Assembly (NCBI GenBank): GCA_003221655.1
Contig: QHSV01000096.1
Coordinates: 1-35,816 of the forward strand
From: Candidatus Rokuibacteriota bacterium
GTDB taxonomy: Bacteria > Methylomirabilota > Methylomirabilia > Rokubacteriales > CSP1-6
Direction: 5' to 3'
DNA length: 35,816 bases
The position numbers were made by a program, and so were the translations under genes. This document shows positions 8,930-17,311 of this stretch, in pieces. Every line of letters starts with the position of its first letter. Positions within the stretch are counted from its first letter, which is position 1. The notes beneath the pieces were generated by a model. It did not search any database and had not been told where the DNA came from. It saw only the letters and a program-made list of their open reading frames with translations.

Positions 8930-9847
8930 GTGCAACGGTTCATCCTGCGGCGGTTCCTCCAGAGCGTGCTGCTCCTCTTCGTCCTCGCTCTGGTCATCTT
9001 CGGCCTGGCGCGCGTGAGCGGGAACCCCGCGGATCTCCTCCTGCGCGAGGACGCCACCCAGGAGGACCGCGCGCATCTCATGCGCGCCCTCGGACTCGAC
9101 CGGCCGGTCCACGAGCAGCTCTACCTCTTTCTGGCCGGGGCGCTGCGGGGCGACCTCGGAGATTCCATCCGCTATCGCAAGCCGGCCACCGAGGTCTTCT
9201 TCGAGCGCCTGCCGAACACACTCAGGCTGTTGCCGCTCGCCATGGTCGGGGCGCTCGCCATCGCCATCCCCCTCGGCGTTCTGGCGGCAGTCTACCGGGG
9301 GACGATCATCGATCGGGTCTCGGGTGCCGTCGCCGTCCTGGGGTTCGCCACCCCGTCGTTCTGGCTCGGCATCGTGCTCATCTACGTCTTCAGCATCAAG
9401 CTCGGCGTGCTTCCCTCGTCGCGGATGGGAGGGCCGAGCCACTACGTGCTGCCCGCGATCACCCTCGGCGTGTTCCTCGTGGCGGGGATGATGCGGCTCG
9501 TGCGCTCGAGCCTCCTGGAGGTGATGGGGAGCGAGTTCGTCAAGCTCGCACGGCTCAAGGGGCTCTCGCAGACCGTCGTGATCTGGAAGCACTGCCTGCG
9601 GAACGCGCTGATCCCCGTCACCACGCTGTTCGGCGTCTATTTCGCGTTGCTCATCACGGGCGCGATCGTGACGGAGACCGTCTTCGCGTGGCCGGGCGTC
9701 GGACGGCTCACCTACGAGGCGGTGATCTTCCGGGACTATCCGCTGCTCCAGGCGGTCATCTTGTTGAAGGCGATCATCGTGCTCGGCGTCAACCTCGGCG
9801 TGGACGTTCTCTACGCCTACCTGGACCCCCGGGTTCGGTACGCATAG
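8930..9847 (+). CDS. ABC transporter permease, DppB/OppB type
   Basis: This is a permease of 305 residues. The N terminus (FILRRFLQSVLLLFVL) is the usual first transmembrane segment of DppB. It is followed by the ALGLDRPVHEQLYLFLAGAL periplasmic block, and by the EAA-type loop around EFVKLARLKGLSQTVVIWKHCLRNAL. The C-terminal ETVFAWPGVGRLTYEAVIFRDYPLLQ block is a DppB hallmark. An ATG 26 codons earlier lies within the previous gene, so the GTG at 8930 is chosen. It is 19 bases after the binding-protein stop. TAG at its end is followed immediately by the ATG of the next permease. Confidence 0.92.
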   Translation: MQRFILRRFLQSVLLLFVLALVIFGLARVSGNPADLLLREDATQEDRAHLMRALGLDRPVHEQLYLFLAGALRGDLGDSIRYRKPATEVFFERLPNTLRLLPLAMVGALAIAIPLGVLAAVYRGTIIDRVSGAVAVLGFATPSFWLGIVLIYVFSIKLGVLPSSRMGGPSHYVLPAITLGVFLVAGMMRLVRSSLLEVMGSEFVKLARLKGLSQTVVIWKHCLRNALIPVTTLFGVYFALLITGAIVTETVFAWPGVGRLTYEAVIFRDYPLLQAVILLKAIIVLGVNLGVDVLYAYLDPRVRYA

Positions 9848-10759
9848 ATGGCGCGGGTCGAGGAGCGCATCGAGGTCGGCATCGGGTCCTCGCCAGCGGC
9901 CGAGGTATCGACTCGCCCCCGATCGCGCGGGGACCTGGCGCGACTGCCGTGGGTCTCGTTCTTCATCATCGCCGTCCTGGTCCTCGTCGCCGTGCTGGCG
10001 CCGCTCGTCGCACCCCACTCGGCCACCGAGCAGTCGTTGCCCGACAAACTCCGCCCGCCCGCGTGGCAGGAGGGTGGGAGCACCAAGCATCTGCTCGGCA
10101 CCGACGTCCTCGGCCGAGACGTCCTGAGCCGACTCATCTACGGCGCGCGCGTGAGCCTGATCGTGGCGGCCGCGGCGCTCCTGGCCGGTGGCGGCGTCGG
10201 GCTCATGGTGGGTATCGTGTCCGGCTATCTCGGGGGCCGGGTGGACAGCTTCCTCATGCGGGTGGTCGACGCGACGCTGACGTTTCCGACGATCCTCATC
10301 GCCTTGCTGCTGGCCGTGAGCCTGGGGCAGGGTCTCCAGACCATCGCCATCGCCATCACCGTTCTGATCTGGGCCCGCTTCGCCCGGGTGGTCCGGGGCG
10401 AAGTCCTGGCCGTGAAGGCCCGCGATTTCGTCGCGTTGGCCCGGGTCCACGGGTGCTCGCACCTGCGCATCATGGCCATCCACATCGTCCCGAACGTTTT
10501 GAACACGTTTATGGTGCTGCTGACCCTGCACATCGGCTTCGTCATCATCGTGGAGGCCTCGCTCTCCTTCCTCGGCGCCGGGATCCCGCCGCCGACGCCG
10601 TCCTGGGGGCAGATGGTCGCGGACGGTCGCAGCCACATCGCGAGCGCCTGGTGGCTCTCGGTCGTGCCCGGCGCCGCCATCATGCTGGTCGTGCTCGCCT
10701 TCAACCTGTTCGGCGACTGGCTCCGCGACTGGCTGGACCCACGTCTCAGGCAGGTCTGA
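9848..10759 (+). CDS. ABC transporter permease, DppC/OppC type
   Basis: This is a 303-residue partner permease. It contains the DppC block HLLGTDVLGRDVLSRLIYGARVSL, the coupling-loop motif EVLAVKARDFVALARVHGCS, and SLSFLGAGIPPPTPSWGQMVADGR near the C terminus. There are about six membrane segments after a cytoplasmic N-terminal tail of some 35 residues. The start directly abuts the stop of the DppB-type gene, so the two are translationally coupled. Confidence 0.92.
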   Translation: MARVEERIEVGIGSSPAAEVSTRPRSRGDLARLPWVSFFIIAVLVLVAVLAPLVAPHSATEQSLPDKLRPPAWQEGGSTKHLLGTDVLGRDVLSRLIYGARVSLIVAAAALLAGGGVGLMVGIVSGYLGGRVDSFLMRVVDATLTFPTILIALLLAVSLGQGLQTIAIAITVLIWARFARVVRGEVLAVKARDFVALARVHGCSHLRIMAIHIVPNVLNTFMVLLTLHIGFVIIVEASLSFLGAGIPPPTPSWGQMVADGRSHIASAWWLSVVPGAAIMLVVLAFNLFGDWLRDWLDPRLRQV

Positions 10760-10772
10760 GGAGTCACGCGCG

Positions 10773-11768
10773 GTGAATGCCGCGGAGCCGATCGTGCTGG
10801 AGGTCAAAGACCTGCGCGCGTATCTCTACACGCGCTGGGGCGTCGTGCGGGCGGTCGACGGCGTGAGCTTCGCCCTTGGGGAGGGCGAGACCCTGGGCCT
10901 CGTGGGTGAATCGGGTTGCGGCAAGACGATGACCGGGCTCTCCATCCTTCGTCTGCTGCCGGAGCCGGCCGGCCGCATCGTCCAGGGGCAGGTGCTGCTC
11001 GAAGGTGAGAACCTCGTCACGAAGAGCGAGGCCGAGATGCGGCGGGTCCGCGGGCGGCGGATCTCGATGATCCTGCAGGATCCCCAGACCTCCCTGAACC
11101 CAGTGTTCACCGTCGGCGACCAGCTCGTCGAGGCGCTGAGGATGCTTCACACTGACGGGGAGCGAGCGCTCTCGCACCGGGCCGAAGAGGCCCTGCGCCG
11201 CGTGAAGGTCGCAGCACCGGAGCAGCGGATGCGCGCCTACCCGCACCAGATGAGCGGCGGCATGAAGCAGCGGGTCGTGGGCGCGATCGCCGTCGCCGGG
11301 GAGCCTCGCGTGCTCATCGCCGACGAGCCCACGACCGCCCTCGACGTGACGATCCAGCTCCAGTACCTGACGCTCCTGAAGGAGATCCAGGCGCGAACCC
11401 GGCTCGCGATGCTCTTCATCACCCACGACTTCGGGATCGTCGCGAGGATGTGCGATCGGGTCGCGGTGATGTACGCCGGACGGATCGTGGAGAGCGGGCC
11501 GACGCGCGCCCTCTTCCGCAATCCGCGCCACCCGTACACCGAGGCGCTGATGGCCTCGGTGCCGCGGATGGAGGCGAGCGTGGAGCGGCTGCCGTCCATC
11601 GAGGGCCAGCCGCCCCCCCTTCACGACCTGCCGGTCGGCTGCCGCTTCGCGCCGCGGTGCCGCTACGCGGATGACCGCTGCCGTCGCGAATACCCGCCCA
11701 CCTTTCCCATCGGGCCCGCTCACGAGGCCGCATGCTGGAGAGTGGAGCCATCGCCGTCGAGCCGCTGA
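10773..11768 (+). CDS. ABC transporter ATP-binding protein, DppD/OppD type
   Basis: This is an ATPase subunit of 331 residues starting at GTG. Walker A is GESGCGKT (45-52), the Q-loop is [12 protein letters not shown], the signature is MSGGMKQRV, Walker B is [13 protein letters not shown], and the H-loop is FITHDFGIV. The C-terminal oligopeptide-transporter extension ([31 protein letters not shown]) contains the Cys cluster typical of DppD/OppD. Its last 37 bases overlap the original 5' end of the partner ATPase gene. Confidence 0.93.
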   Translation: MNAAEPIVLEVKDLRAYLYTRWGVVRAVDGVSFALGEGETLGLVGESGCGKTMTGLSILRLLPEPAGRIVQGQVLLEGENLVTKSEAEMRRVRGRRISMILQDPQTSLNPVFTVGDQLVEALRMLHTDGERALSHRAEEALRRVKVAAPEQRMRAYPHQMSGGMKQRVVGAIAVAGEPRVLIADEPTTALDVTIQLQYLTLLKEIQARTRLAMLFITHDFGIVARMCDRVAVMYAGRIVESGPTRALFRNPRHPYTEALMASVPRMEASVERLPSIEGQPPPLHDLPVGCRFAPRCRYADDRCRREYPPTFPIGPAHEAACWRVEPSPSSR

Positions 11769-11810
11769 TCCGCGTCGAGGATCTCACGAAGCACTTCCCC
11801 GTCACTCGGC
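11732..11810 (+). other. Displaced 5' end of the DppF-type gene (frameshift)
   Basis: An ATG at 11732 opens a frame whose translation includes [16 protein letters not shown], the normal N terminus of DppF/OppF proteins. This frame does not continue into the ATPase. The family sequence resumes in the next frame with LLISRTTGQVRAVDG. Removing one base (C11810) fuses the halves as ...HFPVTRLLISRTTGQVRAVDG, which matches the usual family pattern. A single-base insertion, real or from sequencing, is therefore likely. Confidence 0.7.
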
Positions 11811-12719
11811 TTGCTCATCTCGCGGACCACGGGCCAAGTGAGGGCCGTCGACGGAATCAGCTTCACGATTGGACGGCAGGAGACGTTCGGTCTGGTCGGC
11901 GAATCCGGCTGCGGTAAGACGACGACCTCGCGACTTCTGCTCCGGCTCGATCGGCCCACCGCGGGGCGCGTGCTCCTCGACGGCCAGGACGTCCACGCGC
12001 TCACGGGCGCGGACCTCAGCAAGTACCACACGCGGGTCCAGGCAGTCTTCCAGGATCCCTGGTCCTCCCTGAACCCGCGGCTCAGGGTCCGGGACACGAT
12101 CGCCGAGGCGCTCGTCGTGAACCGGCGCGTCTCGAAGGCCGGCAGGCTCGAGCGGGTCGAGGAGGTCCTGCACCAGGTCGGCCTCCCGCTGGCCGCGGCC
12201 AGCCGTTACCCGCACGAGTTCAGCGGCGGCCAGCGACAGCGGATCGCGCTCGCGAGCGCGCTCGCCTCGGACCCCGAGCTGATCGTCCTCGACGAGCCGG
12301 TCTCGGCCCTCGACGTGTCGATCCGGGCCCAGATCATGAACCTGCTCAAGGACCTCCAGGCCCGGCAGCAGCTCAGCTACCTGCTGGTCGCCCACAACCT
12401 GGCCACGGTGCGGTACATCGCCCATCGCACCGCCGTCATGTACCTCGGCCGCATCGTGGAGCACGCCGACACCGAATCGCTCTACCGGAACCCGCTCCAT
12501 CCCTACACGAAGGCACTCTTCGCGGCGGCGCTGCCCGCCGACCCGGACGCGCCGCGGGACGACATGATTCTCAGCGGCGAGGTGCCGTCCCCGATCGAGC
12601 CGCCCTCGGGGTGCCACTTCCATCCGCGCTGCCCGTTCGCCATGGAGCAGTGTTCGAGGGTGGAGCCCGCGCTCAAGGCGGTTGCGGCCGGGCACGTGGT
12701 CTCTTGCCACCTCTACTGA
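11811..12719 (+). CDS. ABC transporter ATP-binding protein, DppF/OppF type (N terminus frameshifted)
   Basis: This is an ATPase with Walker [11 protein letters not shown]-loop VFQDPWSSLNPR, signature FSGGQRQRIALA, Walker B LIVLDEPVSALDVS, H-loop VAHNLATV, and the C-terminal NPLHPYTKALFAA extension with a Cys-rich CHFHPRCPFAMEQC end. From the TTG at 11811 the product is 302 residues and lacks the first beta strand of the nucleotide-binding domain, which is encoded just upstream in another frame. If the shift is real, the protein is N-terminally shortened or made poorly. If it is an error, the intact gene runs 11732-12719. It completes the dpp-type importer. Confidence 0.88.
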   Translation: MLISRTTGQVRAVDGISFTIGRQETFGLVGESGCGKTTTSRLLLRLDRPTAGRVLLDGQDVHALTGADLSKYHTRVQAVFQDPWSSLNPRLRVRDTIAEALVVNRRVSKAGRLERVEEVLHQVGLPLAAASRYPHEFSGGQRQRIALASALASDPELIVLDEPVSALDVSIRAQIMNLLKDLQARQQLSYLLVAHNLATVRYIAHRTAVMYLGRIVEHADTESLYRNPLHPYTKALFAAALPADPDAPRDDMILSGEVPSPIEPPSGCHFHPRCPFAMEQCSRVEPALKAVAAGHVVSCHLY

Positions 12720-12736
12720 TTCAAGGGAGGTCACCA

Positions 12737-13177
12737 ATGGCTCGTCGCATTCTCCACCCGACCGATTTCTCCGGGGCGTCGCGCGCGGCCTTCCGCAAGG
12801 CGATCGAAATGGCGAAGTCGAGTCACGCCGAGCTGCTGCTCGTACACGTCCTCAACCCCATCATGCCCGTGGCCGGCGAGGGGTACGTCTCGCCGAAGAT
12901 GTACGACGAGATCGCGGCGTCGACCCGAGCGTGGGCGCAGAAGCAGCTGGACCGCCTGCTGGCGCAGGCGAAGAAGGCGCGGGTCCGCGCGAAGGGGTTT
13001 GTCCTCGAGGGCGTGCCCCACGAGCAGATCGTCCGCTTCGCCAAATCCAAGCGCGTCGATCTCGTGGTGATGGGCACGCACGGGCGCACCGGGCTCGCGA
13101 AATTGTTTGTCGGCAGCGTGGCGGCACGAGTCGTAGCCGCCGCGCCGTGTCCGGTCCTGACCGTCAGGGGGAAGTAA
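12737..13177 (+). CDS. Universal stress protein, UspA family
   Basis: This is a single-domain Usp of 146 residues. It begins RILHPTDFSGASRAAFRKA, where the Asp of the first strand contacts the nucleotide, and ends with the ATP-binding G-x2-G-x9-G-S pattern in GTHGRTGLAKLFVGSVA and APCPVLTV. It is therefore of the ATP-binding type. AGGGAGG precedes the ATG. It lies 17 bases after the DppF-type gene and may be co-transcribed with it. Usp proteins act in the cytoplasm in stress or energy-limitation responses. The specific role here is unknown. Confidence 0.93.
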   Translation: MARRILHPTDFSGASRAAFRKAIEMAKSSHAELLLVHVLNPIMPVAGEGYVSPKMYDEIAASTRAWAQKQLDRLLAQAKKARVRAKGFVLEGVPHEQIVRFAKSKRVDLVVMGTHGRTGLAKLFVGSVAARVVAAAPCPVLTVRGK

Positions 13178-13203
13178 GCGTCATCGTATGCGCGCCCAGT
13201 GTT

Positions 13204-13231
13204 CGCCGAGGAGCGGTGACGCCTCTCGGCG
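13204..13231 (+). terminator. Stem-loop between the usp gene and the cytochrome operon
   Basis: CGCCGAG (13204-13210) pairs with CTCGGCG (13225-13231). Inside, GCG-GTGA-CGC adds a 3-base stem capped by a GNRA-type tetraloop. There is no T-run after the stem, so it is not a classical intrinsic terminator. It could be a 3'-end stabiliser for the upstream transcript or a 5' leader structure for the cytochrome operon, whose first ATG is 41 bases further on. Confidence 0.35.
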
Positions 13232-13271
13232 ATTGCGGATCTCCCTCATGAATGGAGTACGATAGCGGGCG

Positions 13272-14441
13272 ATGCGGCGTAGAGTCGTCTTCGTCGCCTG
13301 TCTTCTGCTCCCCTCTGTCGCGCTCGCCCAGCCGCTGTTCGGCACGCCGCAGGATCCGCTCGCAGGATCCCGGGTCTTCGGCGCGAAGGGCTGCGTCAAG
13401 TGTCACACGATCAACGGGGTCGGCGGCGAGGGCGCGCCTGATCTTGGCCGCATCCGGCGCCCGCGCTCGTTCTACGATCTCGCGACCGCCATGTGGAACC
13501 ACGCGCCGCGCATGGCCGAGCGGATGGCGGAGCTCGGCATTCCCAAGCCCCAGCTGGACTCGCGCGAAGCGGGGGACCTCGTTGCATTTCTGTTCACGGT
13601 CGACTACTTCGATCCTCCCGGCCGGGTGGACGCCGGCCGGCAGCTCTTCACGGAAAAGCGCTGTGTCGTCTGCCACCAGGTCGGCGGCACTGGCGGCGTC
13701 GTGGGGCCGAACCTCGATTTCCTGAAACAGTACGGCTCTCCGATCTTCCTCGCCACCGCCATGTGGAATCACGGTCCCCAGATGTCCGAGGCGATGCAAG
13801 CCAGGGGAATCGCGCGGCCCACCTTCAAGGACGCCGAGCTCCGAGACCTGATCGCCTACGTCAACTCGGCCTCGCCGGTGTGGCCGCAGGGGCCCCTGTA
13901 CGTCCTGCCGGGCCGAGCGACCGAGGGCCGCGTGCTCTTCGCGCAGCGGCGCTGCGCCGACTGCCATGGTGCCGCCGGTCAGGGCGGCAAAGTCGGGCCC
14001 GACCTCGCCGACCGCAGTCTTCAGCGGAGCCCGAGCCAGTTCGTCGCCGCCATGTGGAACAAGGCCCCGGCGATGCTCGAGGCGATGAAGCGCCGGGCGG
14101 TCCCGCTGCCCCGACTCCAGCCGGAGGAGATGGCCGACATCGTCGCCTACCTCTATTCCGTTCGCTATTTCCAGTCCGGCGATCCGAGGAACGGCGTGCA
14201 GGTGGCGGTGTCCAAGGGGTGTCTCGGTTGCCACTCGCTCCACGGAGAGCGGGGCAAGACCGCGAGCGACCTCGCGCGCGCCAAGGGACTGGACTCGCCC
14301 GCAGCCGTGCTCGCGGCGTCGTGGAACCATGTCGTCGTCACAGCGCCCCCGTCGGCGCGCACGAAGGCGCCGTGGCCCGAGCTGGGGGCCGCAGAGATGG
14401 CCGATCTCGTGGCGTATCTGCAGTCACTCAGGCGACCGTAG
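13272..14441 (+). CDS. Periplasmic tetraheme cytochrome c with four repeated mono-heme domains
   Basis: This is a protein of 389 residues with a signal peptide (cleavage near ALAQ, residue 20). It carries four CxxCH heme-binding motifs: CVKCH (41-45), CVVCH (131-135), CADCH (228-232) and CLGCH (317-321). Each is followed about 30 residues later by a repeated element (AMWNHAP, AMWNHGP, AMWNKAP and the degenerate ASWNHVV). Each unit ends in a D-L/I-V/I-A-Y/F-L helix. The protein is thus four fused class I-like cytochrome domains. It heads the Rieske/cytochrome b operon and could act as electron acceptor of the complex or carry electrons onward. No recognised named family fits fully. Confidence 0.88.
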   Translation: MRRRVVFVACLLLPSVALAQPLFGTPQDPLAGSRVFGAKGCVKCHTINGVGGEGAPDLGRIRRPRSFYDLATAMWNHAPRMAERMAELGIPKPQLDSREAGDLVAFLFTVDYFDPPGRVDAGRQLFTEKRCVVCHQVGGTGGVVGPNLDFLKQYGSPIFLATAMWNHGPQMSEAMQARGIARPTFKDAELRDLIAYVNSASPVWPQGPLYVLPGRATEGRVLFAQRRCADCHGAAGQGGKVGPDLADRSLQRSPSQFVAAMWNKAPAMLEAMKRRAVPLPRLQPEEMADIVAYLYSVRYFQSGDPRNGVQVAVSKGCLGCHSLHGERGKTASDLARAKGLDSPAAVLAASWNHVVVTAPPSARTKAPWPELGAAEMADLVAYLQSLRRP

Positions 14442-14443
14442 TG

Positions 14444-15727
14444 ATGGGCGCCGCGCGTCCGACGATGCCTGCTCTCCTGTTCGCCGCGATCGTCGGGTGG
14501 GCGGTACCCGCCACCGCGCAGCCCACGCGGCAGGCGGAGGGCTGCGTGGCGTGCCATCTCGAGACCGGCGACGACCGGCTCGTGAAGCCGGCAAAGGCTT
14601 TCGCCGGGGACATCCATGCGGCGAAGGGTTTCGGCTGCGTCGCCTGTCACGGTGGGGATGCCAAGCAACAGGGGATGGAGGCGATGGATCGGGCCCAGGG
14701 CTACGTCGGCAAGCCCGACCGCCAGCAAGTCGTGCAAGTCTGCGGCCGGTGTCACGCCGACGCACGGTTCATGAAGCAATACAACCCGTCGCTGCGCGTC
14801 GATCAGGTCATCGAGTACGCCACGTCGGTCCACGGCCGTCGGCTCCGGGAGCTGAACGACCCGAAGGTCGCGGTTTGCACGAGCTGCCACCCCGCCCACT
14901 CGATCAAGCCACCCTCGGACCCGACGTCGAGCGTCCATCCGCTGCGGGTCGTCGACACGTGTGGCACTTGCCACGCAGATGCCAAGTATATGACCGGCTA
15001 CAGGATCCCGACTGACCAGCTGTCGAAGTACAAGACGAGCGTCCACTGGAAGACCATGTCGGCGAAAAGCGATCTGTCGGCCCCGACCTGCAACAAGTGC
15101 CACGGCAACCACGGCGCCGCACCCCCCGGAGTCTCCTGGGTGGGCACCGTCTGTGGCCAGTGCCACACCGTGATGGCGGAGCTCTTCACGAAGAGCCCCC
15201 ACGCGAAGGTCTTCGCCGCGATGGGAGTGCCTGGCTGCGTCACCTGCCATGAGAGCCACGCCATCCAGGAGGCTGGTGACGAGATGCTCGGACTCAGAGA
15301 CAAGGCCGTGTGCGCGAGCTGTCACTCGGCGTCCGACAAGGCCGGGAAGAGCGCGGCCGAGATGCGGGCCCTCATCGACTCGCTCAGGAATGAATCCGAC
15401 AAGGCGCGCGCGATCCTGCGCCAGGCGGAGCACGCGGGGATGGATGTCAGCCAGGCCCAGTTCGACCTGAACGAGGCCAAGGGCGCTCTCGTCAAGGCCC
15501 GCGCGGCCGTCCACGCGTTCGCCGTGGATGCCGTGAAGAAGGAGACGGACGCCGGGCTCGGCGTCAGCGCGAAGGCCCATGCCCGGGGTGTCCGAGCGCT
15601 CAGGGAGCTCCAGTTCCGAAGGGCGGGGCTCGTGGTATTCCTGGTGATCATCGTGGCGCTCATCGCCGCGCTTGTCCTCAAGATCCGCCAGCTGGAGCGT
15701 CGGCAGCAGTCACGAACGGGAGGCTGA
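14444..15727 (+). CDS. Membrane-anchored nonaheme cytochrome c (cytochrome c3/NapC-like multiheme family)
   Basis: This protein of 427 residues has a signal peptide (about residues 8-26) and nine CxxCH motifs at residues 34, 65, 100, 145, 173, 216, 237, 265 and 290. A helical, probably coiled-coil stretch (about 300-390) and one C-terminal transmembrane helix (about 395-413) follow, with a short basic cytoplasmic tail. Spacing and extra His residues suggest bis-His hemes. The ATG at 14444 lies 2 bases after the previous stop. A GTG at 14441 and an ATG at 14465 are alternatives. It sits between a cytochrome c gene and the Rieske gene, where classical complexes carry cytochrome c1 or f. It probably takes electrons from the Rieske protein, which is inference from position. 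Confidence 0.87.
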   Translation: MGAARPTMPALLFAAIVGWAVPATAQPTRQAEGCVACHLETGDDRLVKPAKAFAGDIHAAKGFGCVACHGGDAKQQGMEAMDRAQGYVGKPDRQQVVQVCGRCHADARFMKQYNPSLRVDQVIEYATSVHGRRLRELNDPKVAVCTSCHPAHSIKPPSDPTSSVHPLRVVDTCGTCHADAKYMTGYRIPTDQLSKYKTSVHWKTMSAKSDLSAPTCNKCHGNHGAAPPGVSWVGTVCGQCHTVMAELFTKSPHAKVFAAMGVPGCVTCHESHAIQEAGDEMLGLRDKAVCASCHSASDKAGKSAAEMRALIDSLRNESDKARAILRQAEHAGMDVSQAQFDLNEAKGALVKARAAVHAFAVDAVKKETDAGLGVSAKAHARGVRALRELQFRRAGLVVFLVIIVALIAALVLKIRQLERRQQSRTGG

Positions 15728-15742
15728 GCGCGGAGGCGCCAC

Positions 15743-16195
15743 ATGGACCAGACGCTCGAGGGGCTCACGACCCGACGAGGCTTCGTCAACTGGCTGCTCG
15801 GCACGAGCGCCGGAGCGTTCCTGCTCTCGGTGCTGTATCCGGTTGGCCGCTACCTGGTCCCTCCGAAAGTGGGCGAGTCCACGGCCGCGGCGGTCACGCT
15901 CGCGATCAAGCCCGACGACGTGCGACCGAACACAGGGTTGGTCTTCAAGTTCGGCAGCCGGCCGGCGATCCTCGTCCGCTCGCCGACGGGCGAGCTCCGC
16001 GCGTTCTCGGCCGTGTGCACCCATCTCAACTGCACCGTGCAGTACCGGCCCGACCTGAGCCATATCTGGTGCGCGTGCCACAACGGGCACTTCGACCTCA
16101 ACGGCCAGAACATCGCCGGTCCGCCCCCTCGGCCGCTGGACGGCTTCGTCGTCAACACCCGCGGCAACCAGATCGTGGTGAGCAAGAGCGCCTGA
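15743..16195 (+). CDS. Rieske [2Fe-2S] protein of a cytochrome bc/b6f-type complex
   Basis: This is a Rieske protein of 150 residues. The N terminus has a twin-arginine-like [11 protein letters not shown] followed by a membrane helix (about 14-33) that anchors it. The cluster-binding boxes are CTHLNC (92-97; Cys92 and His94 ligands) and CACHNGHFD (110-118; Cys110 and His113 ligands). Cys97 and Cys112 are placed for the stabilising disulfide. The conserved [10 protein letters not shown] follows. It accepts an electron from quinol at the cytochrome b Qo site and passes it to a cytochrome. The gene starts 15 bases after the nonaheme gene and ends 2 bases before cytochrome b. Confidence 0.95.
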   Translation: MDQTLEGLTTRRGFVNWLLGTSAGAFLLSVLYPVGRYLVPPKVGESTAAAVTLAIKPDDVRPNTGLVFKFGSRPAILVRSPTGELRAFSAVCTHLNCTVQYRPDLSHIWCACHNGHFDLNGQNIAGPPPRPLDGFVVNTRGNQIVVSKSA

Positions 16196-16197
16196 GC

Positions 16198-17292
16198 ATG
16201 GCCGTGTCCGAGACGCGCCACGGTAAGCTCCGGACCTGGCTCGATCAACGCATCGGGTTGGCGGACCTCGAGAAGCTCGCGAGGAAGAAGCAGGTCCCGG
16301 TCCACCGTCACGGCCTCTGGTACTACTTCGGCGGAATGACGCTCTTCCTGTTCGTCGTTCAGGTGGCGACCGGCATCCTGCTGCTGCTCTATTACCGGCC
16401 GAGCGCCGAGGAGGCGTACGAGTCCATCCAGTTCCTGATGGCCGAGGTCGAGTTCGGCTGGTTGATCCGCTCCATCCACGCGTGGTCGGCCAACCTGATG
16501 ATCCTCGCGTTGTTCGTCCATCTCTTCAGCGTGCTGCTCCTCAAGGCGTACCGCCCGCCGCGCGAGGTGACGTGGCTCTCGGGAATGGCGCTCCTGGGCG
16601 TGGCGCTGGCCTTCGAGTTCACCGGTTACCTCCTGCCCTGGAACGAGCTGGCCTACTTCGCCACGAAGGTGAGCACGGAGACCACGGGCGCCATCCCGCT
16701 GGTCGGTCGCTTTCTCCTCCGGCTGCTTCGCGGGGGCGACGAGGTGACCGGCGCGACGCTCACGCGGTTCTACGGTATCCACGTCGCCGTTCTCCCGGCG
16801 CTGGTCACGCTCGCCCTGGGCCTCCATCTGTATCTGGTCCATAAGCACGGGATGAGCGTGCCGCCCGGCGTCGAGCGCGAGGACGCTCCGCGCTTCATGC
16901 CCTTCGTGCCGAACTTCCTCCTGCGTGACGTCGTCGGCTGGCTCTCGGCCGTCGCCATCCTGGCGGCGCTGGCGGCCTTCCTCCCCGCCGAGCTGGGGAA
17001 GAAAGCCGACCCGTTCGCGCCGGCGCCGGTGGGTATCAAGCCCGAGTGGTACTTCGTGTTCATGTTCCAGACGCTCAAGTACCTCCCGGGTCACATCCTG
17101 GGTATCGAAGGGGAGATCGTCGGCGTCGTCGGCTTCGGCCTCGGCGGGGTGCTCCTCCTGCTCACCCCGTTTCTCGACCGTCGAGCCGTGCGCGGCGAGC
17201 CGAGCCCGCTGTTCACGTTGATCGGGATCGCATTGATCGTGTACGTGCTGGCGCTGACGTATCTTGGCTACACTGCCAGTCCCACGAAGTGA
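16198..17292 (+). CDS. Cytochrome b subunit of a Rieske/cytochrome b complex (fused N- and C-terminal halves)
   Basis: This is a 364-residue membrane protein. The four heme ligands are His94/His108 and His195/His210. The two pairs have 13 and 14 residues between them, the pattern of cytochrome b6 rather than mitochondrial cytochrome b. The Qo motif is PEWY (282-285). After the four-helix heme domain there are about three more helices corresponding to subunit IV, fused in one chain. The b6f Cys that binds heme ci, expected shortly before GG in the first helix, is not present (WYYFGG). It oxidises quinol and forms the membrane core of this operon's complex. Confidence 0.94.
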   Translation: MAVSETRHGKLRTWLDQRIGLADLEKLARKKQVPVHRHGLWYYFGGMTLFLFVVQVATGILLLLYYRPSAEEAYESIQFLMAEVEFGWLIRSIHAWSANLMILALFVHLFSVLLLKAYRPPREVTWLSGMALLGVALAFEFTGYLLPWNELAYFATKVSTETTGAIPLVGRFLLRLLRGGDEVTGATLTRFYGIHVAVLPALVTLALGLHLYLVHKHGMSVPPGVEREDAPRFMPFVPNFLLRDVVGWLSAVAILAALAAFLPAELGKKADPFAPAPVGIKPEWYFVFMFQTLKYLPGHILGIEGEIVGVVGFGLGGVLLLLTPFLDRRAVRGEPSPLFTLIGIALIVYVLALTYLGYTASPTK

Positions 17293-17311
17293 CGAAGGTG
17301 GGAGACCGAAG

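Noticed and set aside
7183-9081. Long minus-strand open frame (632 codons) opposite the family 5 binding protein
   Set aside because: It mirrors a real gene with a signal peptide and family signature. No domain is recognisable in the antisense translation.
8924-10807. Long minus-strand open frame (627 codons) opposite the dpp-type permeases
   Set aside because: It lies opposite two unmistakable permeases, has highly charged low-complexity content and has no ribosome site.
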